A DNA stretch of 7,183 nucleotides from Acidobacteriota bacterium (GCA_025353435.1 JANXQR010000567.1:1-7183); one strand, 5' to 3'; counted from the stretch's first letter, positions 1-6,136 are shown. Notes: generated from the sequence alone by a model not told the origin. Translations and numbers: made by a program.

Positions 1-1136
1 CCACCTGCGAGAGCTGCCACTCCATGGATAACTGGTTCGGAGCCAAATTCGATCATCTCAAGGTGACCGGCTTTGCACTCACCGGCATGCACGCCACCCT
101 CGACTGCATCGCCTGCCACATCAACAACCGATTCAAGGGCACACCCGCCTCATGCTTTGCCTGCCATCAAAAGGACTTTGTCGCAACCACCAACCCTCCT
201 CACCTTCCCGCCGGCTTGCCCCACGATTGCGCGGTGTGCCACACCACCGCAAGCTGGCTCGGAGCCAAGTTCGACCACACCGCCTACACCAGCTATCCGC
301 TCACTGGAATGCACGTCAATATCCCCTGTGCACAGTGCCACATCAACAACAGATTTGCGGGCACCGCCAGCGATTGCTATTCGTGCCACATGGCGGATTT
401 CAAATCCACGAAGAGCCCCAACCACGATGCATCCGGATTCCCCACGGACTGCTCCGTGTGCCACTCCACCAGCGGCTGGATCCCGTCTTCCTTCGATCAT
501 TCCAAGACGGCCTTCCCCCTCACCGGTGCCCACCTCACCACCGCATGCGCCCAGTGTCACGTCAACAACAACTACACAACAGTCCCCACTGATTGCTACT
601 CCTGCCACAAGGCGCAATATGCCTCCACTACCAATCCCAATCACATCACCGCGGGATTTCCTACCACCTGCGCCGTTTGCCACGATACAACCTCCTGGGC
701 GAATGCTGTCTTCAACCACAACAAGACTGCATTCCCTCTTACCGGCGCACACGTCACGGTAGCCTGCACGCAATGCCACATCAACAGCGTCTACGCAGGG
801 ACACCCACCGATTGTTATTCCTGCCACAAAACTCAGTACAACTCCACCACCAATCCCAACCACGTCACCGCGGGATTCCCCACAACCTGCGCCACCTGCC
901 ACACCACCACCTCATGGTTAGGCGCCACCTTCAATCACACCTGGTTCAATGTGAACCACGGCGGAGCCAACGGCGTCTGCGCTACCTGCCACACCAACTC
1001 GGCCGACTATTCCGTCTTCACCTGCACCAACTGCCACGCCAAGGCTTCCACAGATCATCAGCATGGCGGCGTGAACGGGTACGTCTACAACAGCGTCAAC
1101 TGCTACGCGTGCCATAAAAGTGGAGGCGGAGGATAA
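1..1136 (+). CDS. Multiheme c-type cytochrome, tandem triheme modules (5' partial)
   Basis: Electron-transfer protein, probably periplasmic or outer surface. The reading frame is open from base 3, so the start and signal peptide lie upstream. The ATG at 24 is not the true start, because an in-frame CESCH heme motif is encoded just before it. The visible 377 residues contain 16 CXXCH motifs, about one heme per 24 residues. Four tandem modules begin at Trp codons 33, 255, 477 and 696, with lengths 74, 74, 73 and 73 residues. Each has three CXXCH motifs plus three conserved extra histidines (in F-D/N-H, LTG-M/A-H and P-P/N-H), enough for bis-His ligation of every heme. A last module from 915 has three more hemes and a different, glycine-rich end. 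Module size and heme number resemble triheme cytochrome c7 (PpcA type) and its polymers; the cytochrome c3/c7 superfamily assignment is from family knowledge. The downstream barrel gene starts 5 bp after the stop, so they are probably co-transcribed. Identity as a multiheme cytochrome is certain; exact role is inferred. Confidence 0.95.
   Translation, partial: TCESCHSMDNWFGAKFDHLKVTGFALTGMHATLDCIACHINNRFKGTPASCFACHQKDFVATTNPPHLPAGLPHDCAVCHTTASWLGAKFDHTAYTSYPLTGMHVNIPCAQCHINNRFAGTASDCYSCHMADFKSTKSPNHDASGFPTDCSVCHSTSGWIPSSFDHSKTAFPLTGAHLTTACAQCHVNNNYTTVPTDCYSCHKAQYASTTNPNHITAGFPTTCAVCHDTTSWANAVFNHNKTAFPLTGAHVTVACTQCHINSVYAGTPTDCYSCHKTQYNSTTNPNHVTAGFPTTCATCHTTTSWLGATFNHTWFNVNHGGANGVCATCHTNSADYSVFTCTNCHAKASTDHQHGGVNGYVYNSVNCYACHKSGGGG
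33..914 (+). repeat. Four in-frame tandem repeats encoding triheme modules
   Basis: Units at 33-254, 255-476, 477-695 and 696-914 (222, 222, 219 and 219 bp) encode the same order of motifs: W, F-D/N-H, LTG-M/A-H, CXXCH, CXXCH, P-P/N-H, CXXCH. Units 3 and 4 share the one-codon-shorter spacing after the F-D/N-H motif and are the most alike in protein (KTAFPLTGAH in both), which suggests the later duplication. The array may continue upstream of the window. Confidence 0.9.
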
Positions 1137-1141
1137 CCGAC

Positions 1142-2926
1142 ATGCAACGTCTACTCGCCTCTTTGTTGCTGCTCGGTGCCTGTCTTTGCCAAGCACAGCA
1201 GCAACCAGAAACTGCGCCGCAGCAGACTGATCCGCCTCCAACGTCGCGTCCATTGCCCATTCGTTCCGACTTCCGAGTCAAATATGTGAATGGCAACGAC
1301 GCCTACATCGACGGCGGCCGCGATTCTGGACTCTCCGAAGGCATTGCGCTTGTGCTCAAGCAGGCGCCCTCGGATAGAGAACCTTCGCGCGATGAAACAG
1401 CGCTCGAGCCCGGCATCCTCGCCAAACTTACCGTCGTCTCGGTGGCTTCCTCGTCCGCCGTTTGCCACGTGGATTCATCCACACGCGACATCACCGTGGG
1501 CGACACCGTTACACTTCCGCAAGCGGAAATCGAACATCTCATCGAGAAAAACACCCTTGGCAAAACGCGCAATTACCCCATGGTCATCAGCTTCTCTGAG
1601 GGCGACCCGCTCGACGAAGAGATTCGCGGTGCCGTACCGCATCCTCCACTACCTGAGATCAACCAGGCCCGCGGACGCATCGGATTCGACTTCAGTACTC
1701 TGCACGGTCTCGGTTCCAATAGCTTCACCTCAACCACCTTCGGCATGGTGGCCCGTGCCGATATCTCCCGCATCGGCGGCACCCATTGGAACCTCAATGG
1801 CTACTGGCGCGGCCGCTTACAATCCACGGCGGCACCCGCGCAATCCTCTATCCAGGACCTCATCAACCGTACTTACCAGATGAGCTTTAACTACGTGAAC
1901 CCCGCTTCCCACTGGACAGCGGGAATCGGCCGCCTCTATCTGCCCTGGGCAAGCAGCCTCGAAGTTATCGACGGCGGTTACGTGGCTCGCGATCTGTCGC
2001 CCCGGACGATTCTCGGTGTCTTCGGCGGCTCCACTCCCGACCCCACTGCGTGGAACTACAACCCCAATCGCAAACTCAATGGCGCGTTCCTCAATACCCA
2101 TGGCGGCGACTTCGACAGATTCCGGTATTCCAGCACCGAAGGCGGCGGCGTCGAACTCCTCGGCTGGAGTGTGGACAAGCCGTTCTTCTTTACGGAAAAC
2201 GATCTGTCTTTCAAGCGCATTTTCTCTCTCTATCACTCCATGCAAATTGATCGTCCCACCGCCAACCCCGGAACGCCGCCTCTCAATTTCGCCGTTGGCC
2301 AAAGCCTGCTCTCTCTTCGTCTCCAGGTCCACCCCCGCGTCGGCCTCGATCTCACTCACACCTATTTTCGCGACGTGCCCACATACGACGCTTCCCTGGT
2401 TGGAACAGGCTTGCTGGATAAGTACCTCTTTCAGGGGGTTAATGGTGGAGGCCGAATCGAATTCCCATTGCATGTCACCGGTTACTTCACGGTTGGGCGC
2501 AGCAGTACCTCATCCGACGCCAAAGGCTCCTGGAACTCCATGGGAGGCGCCTCCATGTCCCGCATCTGGAAGACCGGGCTGACCGCCGACGCCCGCTATT
2601 CCAAGTTCAACAGCGCCTTCGCAACTGGCACCTATCGCACCCTCACCGTCTCGCGCGAGATCAGTGACAGCATTCGCCTCAATCTCCAGGCTGGACGCCA
2701 GGCCTTTGCTTCCCCGCTCACGAAGGACAAAGGCAGCTATTTCGGCAACTTCTTTGTCGATGCCAACATCGGCCCTCGCTACTTCGTCGAAAGCAGCTTC
2801 ACCACTCAGCGCGGCGGCGCCGATGAATACAACCAGTGGACCAGTACCTTCGGATATCGTTTTGACAACCGCTCACACAAAAATATAGCCGCTCAAGTGT
2901 TGACCTCAAAAGCCTCGACGCCATAG
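1142..2926 (+). CDS. Predicted outer-membrane beta-barrel protein, cytochrome-linked
   Basis: 594 residues, no named family recognised. The N-terminus is a short export signal (Arg3, hydrophobic residues 4-15). Cleavage could follow CQA at 16-18, or a lipobox-like LGAC at 11-14 could make it a lipoprotein. A Pro/Gln-rich linker follows. Residues about 43-125 form a small beta domain with VNGNDAYIDGGRDSGLSEG, then a VGDTV stretch, like the SH3-like domain of FlgT-type proteins. From about residue 178 to 574 the sequence shows alternating polar/hydrophobic strands rich in Gly, Ser, Thr, Tyr and Trp. The last predicted strand ends STFGYRF, before a 20-residue polar tail, which is typical of an outer-membrane barrel. 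It has no CXXCH, so it is not itself a cytochrome. GGAGGA at 1128-1133 overlaps the cytochrome 3' end, 8 bp before the ATG, indicating coupled translation. I infer a porin-like sheath for the cytochrome. The barrel fold is likely; the conduit role is a hypothesis. Confidence 0.75.
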   Translation: MQRLLASLLLLGACLCQAQQQPETAPQQTDPPPTSRPLPIRSDFRVKYVNGNDAYIDGGRDSGLSEGIALVLKQAPSDREPSRDETALEPGILAKLTVVSVASSSAVCHVDSSTRDITVGDTVTLPQAEIEHLIEKNTLGKTRNYPMVISFSEGDPLDEEIRGAVPHPPLPEINQARGRIGFDFSTLHGLGSNSFTSTTFGMVARADISRIGGTHWNLNGYWRGRLQSTAAPAQSSIQDLINRTYQMSFNYVNPASHWTAGIGRLYLPWASSLEVIDGGYVARDLSPRTILGVFGGSTPDPTAWNYNPNRKLNGAFLNTHGGDFDRFRYSSTEGGGVELLGWSVDKPFFFTENDLSFKRIFSLYHSMQIDRPTANPGTPPLNFAVGQSLLSLRLQVHPRVGLDLTHTYFRDVPTYDASLVGTGLLDKYLFQGVNGGGRIEFPLHVTGYFTVGRSSTSSDAKGSWNSMGGASMSRIWKTGLTADARYSKFNSAFATGTYRTLTVSREISDSIRLNLQAGRQAFASPLTKDKGSYFGNFFVDANIGPRYFVESSFTTQRGGADEYNQWTSTFGYRFDNRSHKNIAAQVLTSKASTP

Positions 2927-3042
2927 GCACTCAGAACGCCGCGCTCATTGAATCCCGCGCGCAGAATTCAGTTCTGCTTCTCACTTCGCGCTCCCGAGCA
3001 TTTTCCGATCAGACGAGCCTTTTGGGCCTGATCTACAATCGA
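2927..3042. other. Intergenic spacer between barrel gene and pruA
   Basis: 116 bp with no gene. It holds two small inverted repeats. GCAGAA (2961-2966) and TTCTGC (2972-2977) make a 6-bp stem followed by a pyrimidine-rich but not T-rich run, so at best a weak terminator of the cytochrome/barrel transcript. GATCAG (3007-3012) and CTGATC (3028-3033) enclose a shorter GCC/GGC stem just before the pruA start and could form a 5' leader hairpin. I see no convincing sigma-70 promoter. Confidence 0.4.
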
Positions 3043-4644
3043 ATGGTTATGGCAACTGTTACGCTTCCCACCTCCATTCAGCTGCGCGCCCCGCAGGGCG
3101 AGTTCCGCAATGAGCCCTTCGAAAACTTCAAGTCCCCCGATGTCGCCCGCGCCATGCGCGCGGCGCTTGAGAAGGTCGCCGGCCAGCTCGGCCGCGAGTA
3201 CGACCTCGTCATCGGCGGCGACCGGCTCAAGACCGACGGCAAGATCAAGTCGCTCAATCCCGCCCGCCCGGCTCAAGTTGTCGGCATCCACCAGAAGGCT
3301 GGCTTGGAGCACGCCGAACAGGCCATGCAGGCCGCCCTCCAGGCCTACGAAATGTGGAGCCGCACCTCTGTGCAGCAACGCACTTCCCTGCTCCTCAACG
3401 CGGCGGACATCATCCGCCAACGGAAGTTCGAGTTCTGTGCTTGGCTCACCTACGAAGTGGGCAAGAACTGGGCCGAGGCCGACGCCGACGTCGGCGAGAC
3501 CATCGATTTCCTTGAGTTCTACGCGCGCGAGGCCCTGCGCCTGGCTGCCGCCACCACCCCCATCCAGTACCCCGGCGAGCGTAACCAGCTGCTCTACATC
3601 CCGCTGGGCGTTGGAGCCGTGATTCCGCCGTGGAACTTCCCATTCGCCATCATGGCCGGCATGACCGCCGCCTCCATCGTCTGCGGCAACACCGTCGTCC
3701 TCAAGCCGTCCAGCGACTCGCCCACCATCGCAGCCAAGTTCTTTGAAGTCCTTGAAGAGGCTGGGATGCCGGGCGGTGTGGTCAACTTCTGCCCCGGCTC
3801 CGGCGCCACCTTCGGCAACGCCATCGTGGAGCACCCCAAGACCCGCTACATCGCCTTCACCGGCTCCAAGTCGGTCGGCCTCGACATCCACGAGCGCGCC
3901 GCCCGCACCCAGCCGGGGCAGATCTGGATCAAGCGAACCATTCTCGAGATGGGCGGCAAGGACTCCATCCTGGTCTGCGCCGACGCCGATCTCGACGCCG
4001 CCGTCGACGGCGTCGTGGCCGCAGCCTTCGGCTTCAGCGGCCAGAAATGCTCCGCCTGCTCCCGCGCCATTATTGAAGCGCCCATCTACGACATTTTTGT
4101 CGAGCGCGTCCGCAAGAAAGTCGCCCAATGGACCGTCGGCGACCCCGCAGAAAACCCCTCGATGGGGCCGGTGATTAACAAGGGCGCCATGGAGACCATG
4201 CTCGGCTATATCGAGACCGGCAAGCGAGACAGCCGCCTGGTTTCTGGCGGCAAGGCCATCGAGACTGCTGACGGCGGCTACTTCCTTGAGCCGACGGTGT
4301 TTGCAGACGTTCTTCCCGACGCCGTCATCTCCCAGGAGGAGATCTTCGGGCCGGTTTTGGCCATCATCAAGGTTGGCAGCTTTGAAGAGGGGCTCAAAGT
4401 GGCCAACAATACTGAGTACGGCCTGACCGGCGCGATCTATACCGGCGACCGCGCCAAGCTGGACATTGCCCGAGACGAGTTCCACGTTGGGAACCTGTAC
4501 TTGAACCGCAAGTGTACGGGCGCCATGGTTGGGGCGCACCCGTTTGGCGGGTTCAACATGAGCGGCACCGACTCCAAGGCGGGCGGGCCGGATTATCTTT
4601 ACTTGTTCACGCAGGCTAAGAGCGTGGCGGAACGGCTCGGCTAG
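3043..4644 (+). CDS. pruA: L-glutamate gamma-semialdehyde dehydrogenase (P5C dehydrogenase)
   Basis: NAD(P)+-dependent oxidation of glutamate gamma-semialdehyde (open form of 1-pyrroline-5-carboxylate) to glutamate, the second step of proline breakdown, in the cytoplasm. 533 residues from the chosen ATG, a normal length for the stand-alone enzyme. Visible aldehyde dehydrogenase motifs: PPWNFPFAI around 195-203 (oxyanion Asn198), the LKPSS cofactor motif near 220-224, FTGSKSVG at 272-279, LEMGGKD with general-base Glu302, and FSGQKCSACSR with catalytic Cys336. The C-terminal NRKCTGAMVGAHPFGGFNMS and following SKAGGPDYL are characteristic of P5C dehydrogenases rather than generic ALDHs. No good Shine-Dalgarno precedes it. 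ATG 3043 and ATG 3049 (giving MATVTLPTS) are both plausible; TTG 3022 opens the same frame but would add an unusual N-terminus. No proline dehydrogenase is in the window, so PutA-type fusion is excluded but an adjacent partner is not. No sign of damage. Confidence 0.95.
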   Translation: MVMATVTLPTSIQLRAPQGEFRNEPFENFKSPDVARAMRAALEKVAGQLGREYDLVIGGDRLKTDGKIKSLNPARPAQVVGIHQKAGLEHAEQAMQAALQAYEMWSRTSVQQRTSLLLNAADIIRQRKFEFCAWLTYEVGKNWAEADADVGETIDFLEFYAREALRLAAATTPIQYPGERNQLLYIPLGVGAVIPPWNFPFAIMAGMTAASIVCGNTVVLKPSSDSPTIAAKFFEVLEEAGMPGGVVNFCPGSGATFGNAIVEHPKTRYIAFTGSKSVGLDIHERAARTQPGQIWIKRTILEMGGKDSILVCADADLDAAVDGVVAAAFGFSGQKCSACSRAIIEAPIYDIFVERVRKKVAQWTVGDPAENPSMGPVINKGAMETMLGYIETGKRDSRLVSGGKAIETADGGYFLEPTVFADVLPDAVISQEEIFGPVLAIIKVGSFEEGLKVANNTEYGLTGAIYTGDRAKLDIARDEFHVGNLYLNRKCTGAMVGAHPFGGFNMSGTDSKAGGPDYLYLFTQAKSVAERLG

Positions 4645-4660
4645 TTGCAGGCTGCAAAAG

Positions 4661-4676
4661 TGTCCGATAACGGACA
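4661..4676. promoter_or_regulatory. 16-bp palindrome, possible operator
   Basis: TGTCCG and CGGACA form perfect 6-bp arms around ATAA, 17 bp after the pruA stop. The symmetry suits a dimeric DNA-binding protein. No gene starts close downstream on the + strand within 300 bp, so its target is unclear. It could instead be a short RNA hairpin at the pruA 3' end, but no T-run follows. Confidence 0.3.
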
Positions 4677-4774
4677 TAATTGCAAATAATAAAACGACCA
4701 TGTGCTTTGCTTTCATGCGATTGCACCCCGAAAGTGGGGGAATTTCTGCTCACCGTGATCTGAATCACTTTTCA

Positions 4775-4824
4775 GTGACTGGTGAACGGTGGACGAGTGA
4801 ATAAGTGAAAAAGTGACCAAATGA
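4775..4824 (+). repeat. Short-period GTGA repeat
   Basis: GTGA-like tetramers occur at 4775, 4782, 4789 (GTGG), 4797, 4805, 4813 and 4821 (ATGA). Spacing is 7, 7, 8, 8, 8 and 8 bp, with variable bases between. Just upstream, GTGAT/ATCAC (4755-4759, 4764-4768) and TCACT/AGTGA (4765-4769, 4774-4778) form overlapping alternative hairpins. CACCGT (4751-4756) can also pair with ACGGTG (4786-4791). Confidence 0.55.
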
Positions 4825-4868
4825 ACAGCTCCCTTCCTTTGAGTTTCGGCGGCTGATGAACATAGAAT

Positions 4869-4893
4869 CCCGCCCTAGCGGACCTAGGACGGG
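4869..4893. other. Imperfect hairpin
   Basis: CCCG (4869-4872) plus CCTAG (4874-4878) pair with CTAGG (4884-4888) plus CGGG (4890-4893), with one C-A mismatch and a 5-nt loop CGGAC. It is followed by GGGGCACCCC, similar to the GGGTGCCCC motif in the repeat after padR, so this may be the remnant of another interspersed element. Confidence 0.4.
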
Positions 4894-4917
4894 GCACCCC
4901 AATTCGTAGCAAATGAA

Positions 4918-4945
4918 AAAGCCCCTCCGGAACCGGAGAGGCTTT
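4918..4945. terminator. Bidirectional intrinsic terminator
   Basis: AAAGCC (4918-4923) and CTCCGG (4925-4930) pair with CCGGAG (4933-4938) and GGCTTT (4940-4945), with one C-A mismatch and a tight loop. On the minus strand the stem runs into a T5 tract (4916-4920 on + as A5), so it best serves the minus-strand gene ending at 5088. On the plus strand it is followed by the T-rich ATTTCTTAT and can end transcripts from pruA. Its position between convergent genes fits. Confidence 0.8.
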
Positions 4946-5087
4946 ATTTCTTATCTGTATTAAGTATGACAGATCCGAAGAATTAATAATGGATTTTCAA
5001 ATATATTTGTTTTCAGTAGAATGTGCAGGTTACAACGATTTCCACAGGTTTGGTACTTGACAAGATTTGGGGTGAACGCCTGGAGCG

Positions 5088-5984
5088 CTACGCCGGCGGG
5101 GCGTTGACCTGGCAGGCGCGGCGCCAGATTCCCTCGAACAGAGCGGGGACCCATTGCTCGGCGGGGCAACGGCTCCAGGTGTTTCTCAGGAAGACGAGAT
5201 CGGCGTCTGGCGTTTTGGCGTTGGCGTCCTGAAGCTTGAGCTCGACGAGCGTTCCCGTATCGAATTGATGGTTGCCGGAATCATCGGGAGCAGTAGCCTG
5301 GCGGAGAACGGCGGCGGGCGCGACGAGACAACGGGCGCTGGCCACGTCGGGCGCGATCGTCGTTCGATTGATGGGGTCAGTGTAGAGCTGGCGCATGAGA
5401 TTGACGCCGCTGACAATGTTGTGCAGAGCGACGCCGATGGCATGGACGGCGGCCAGGTCGCCGCCGACCATGCCTGCGAGCAGTGCCTTGGCATTGTCGA
5501 CCTTGTGGTTCAACGCCCACACGACGGTCTGCAGGGGGTTCAAATTGTGGGGAGCTTCTCCCAGAACCAGCGCGGCATCCCATGACTCCTGAGTGGCTTT
5601 AAAGTCGGGAACAAAGAGCGCGCCGACGACCTGCTGGACTAACACGCCCACGTCATCGGGAGGCACGTCTCCACGCACGAAGGAAGCAAGGTCTTCGAGG
5701 TTATCGGGTCCTGCGGCGTAGGTGGCAGCGGCGGCACTGAGACGCTTCCACAAGGCATTCTGCGCTTCGGCGCGTCCCGGCGCGTCCTGGGGAGAGACGG
5801 TGGGAAAGCGTTGACCGTCGACTTGAAGAACGCCGAGCACCTTGTCGAGGAGGGTGGCATTGGCGAGGATGGAGCGATCGGCATAGGCGCGATCCAACTT
5901 GGGGTTGTTGGCGAGCGACTCGATTTCAGACTGGTCGTCGGAGGTGACCACGTCGACAACGCCGGGAACGTGAATTCTTTTCAT
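5088..5984 (-). CDS. Uncharacterised protein, possibly a divergent short cytochrome P450-like protein
   Basis: 298 residues, no signal peptide or membrane segment. Several stretches follow the order seen in cytochromes P450. The N-terminal VPGVVDVVTSDDQSEIESLA, then NNPKLDRAY, resembles the P450 N-terminal beta/B-helix area. ALLAGMVGGDLAAVHAIGVA (167-186) resembles an I helix with the AG kept but no Thr. VAPAAVLRQAT with FDTGTLVELKLQDAN (221-255) resembles the K-helix/beta region, but the ExxR Glu is absent (Ala215..Arg218). WSRCPAEQW (270-278) with Cys273 resembles a heme-thiolate loop, close to the R-C-P-G-E-W form of CYP152 peroxygenases. Normal P450s are about 400 residues, so it is about 100 short. 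It may be a non-monooxygenase, peroxide-using or non-catalytic relative. GGAGG at 5989-5993 lies 4 bp before the ATG. It is transcribed alone, divergent from padR, and ends before a strong terminator. The gene is real with high confidence; the P450 link is an inference from motif order. Confidence 0.6.
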   Translation of the reverse strand: MKRIHVPGVVDVVTSDDQSEIESLANNPKLDRAYADRSILANATLLDKVLGVLQVDGQRFPTVSPQDAPGRAEAQNALWKRLSAAAATYAAGPDNLEDLASFVRGDVPPDDVGVLVQQVVGALFVPDFKATQESWDAALVLGEAPHNLNPLQTVVWALNHKVDNAKALLAGMVGGDLAAVHAIGVALHNIVSGVNLMRQLYTDPINRTTIAPDVASARCLVAPAAVLRQATAPDDSGNHQFDTGTLVELKLQDANAKTPDADLVFLRNTWSRCPAEQWVPALFEGIWRRACQVNAPPA

Positions 5985-6006
5985 CTTGCCTCCACTGCAT
6001 CAATTG

Positions 6007-6046
6007 AAGAGACCGTGATTGCGCTTAAAGAGACCGTGATTGCGCT
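6007..6046. repeat. 19-bp direct repeat, 21-bp period
   Basis: AAGAGACCGTGATTGCGCT occurs identically at 6007-6025 and 6028-6046. The 21-bp period is two helical turns, so two proteins could bind on the same DNA face. It lies in the leader of the minus-strand gene, just upstream of its ribosome binding site. Confidence 0.7.
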
Positions 6047-6052
6047 GGGGAG

Positions 6053-6081
6053 AGGATACAGTGCGCACTGTTGGCGTTGAA
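6053..6081 (-). promoter_or_regulatory. Weak candidate promoter with 12-bp palindrome
   Basis: Read on the minus strand, TTCAAC (6081-6076) and TATCCT (6058-6053) are 17 bp apart and could be -35 and -10 boxes for the P450-like gene, each only a partial match. The perfect palindrome CAGTGCGCACTG (6059-6070) sits inside the spacer, where a bound repressor would block polymerase. Confidence 0.3.
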
Positions 6082-6090
6082 ATTTAAGCA

Positions 6091-6119
6091 AAAATACCTA
6101 TTTACAGAATAGGTATTTT
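6091..6119. promoter_or_regulatory. 29-bp inverted repeat, probable PadR operator
   Basis: Perfect 12-bp arms AAAATACCTATT (6091-6102) and AATAGGTATTTT (6108-6119) flank TACAG, ending 17 bp before the padR start. Candidate padR promoters overlap it: TTGAAA (6077-6082) with TATTTA (6099-6104), spacer 16, or TTTACA (6101-6106) with TAATTT (6124-6129), spacer 17. A dimer bound here would repress padR itself. PadR-family proteins commonly bind AT-rich dyads and autoregulate; binding here is inferred from position and symmetry. Confidence 0.6.
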
Positions 6120-6136
6120 GGAGTAATTTTTACCTC

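Larger units (their letters stand above)
4645..5087. other. Structured intergenic region between convergent genes
   Basis: About 440 bp with no credible coding sequence. The short frames at 4960-5169 (-) and 5023-5232 (+) overlap the minus-strand gene and show no family features. It contains, in order, a 16-bp palindrome, a CCCC/GGGG hairpin (about 4726-4739), overlapping hairpins and GTGA repeats (4749-4824), a hairpin at 4869-4893 and a bidirectional terminator (4918-4945). ATCTGT/ACAGAT arms follow at 4953-4958 and 4969-4974. The segment 4945-5040 is AT-rich compared with its surroundings. A small RNA is possible but not shown. Confidence 0.5.

Noticed and set aside
150..902. 250-codon minus-strand frame and other frames within the cytochrome
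   Set aside because: These are shadows of the repetitive cytochrome; the plus frame carries 16 regular CXXCH motifs.
33..914. Regular DNA repeats that could suggest a CRISPR or satellite array
   Set aside because: The period is 219-222 bp, in frame, with divergence mainly silent or conservative, so it is a protein repeat.
3022..3042. TTG start for pruA seven codons upstream of the chosen ATG
   Set aside because: No Shine-Dalgarno, and the added residues are not like family N-termini; ATG 3043 or 3049 is more likely.
4672..4684. GG...TTGCA resembling a sigma-54 promoter after the palindrome
   Set aside because: Only 8 bases separate GG and GC instead of the required 10.
2968..4716. 582-codon open frame on the minus strand covering nearly all of pruA
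   Set aside because: Its composition (Gly, Ala, Val, Asp, His) is the usual antisense product of a GC-rich aldehyde dehydrogenase; it has no motifs, and the plus strand encodes a complete, recognisable enzyme.
5056..5061. Perfect -35 box TTGACA on the plus strand
   Set aside because: No -10 box at 16-18 bp, and no plus-strand gene follows.
5154..5585. 143-codon plus-strand frame inside the minus-strand gene
   Set aside because: No family features; the minus frame spans the whole interval with a good ribosome binding site and terminator.
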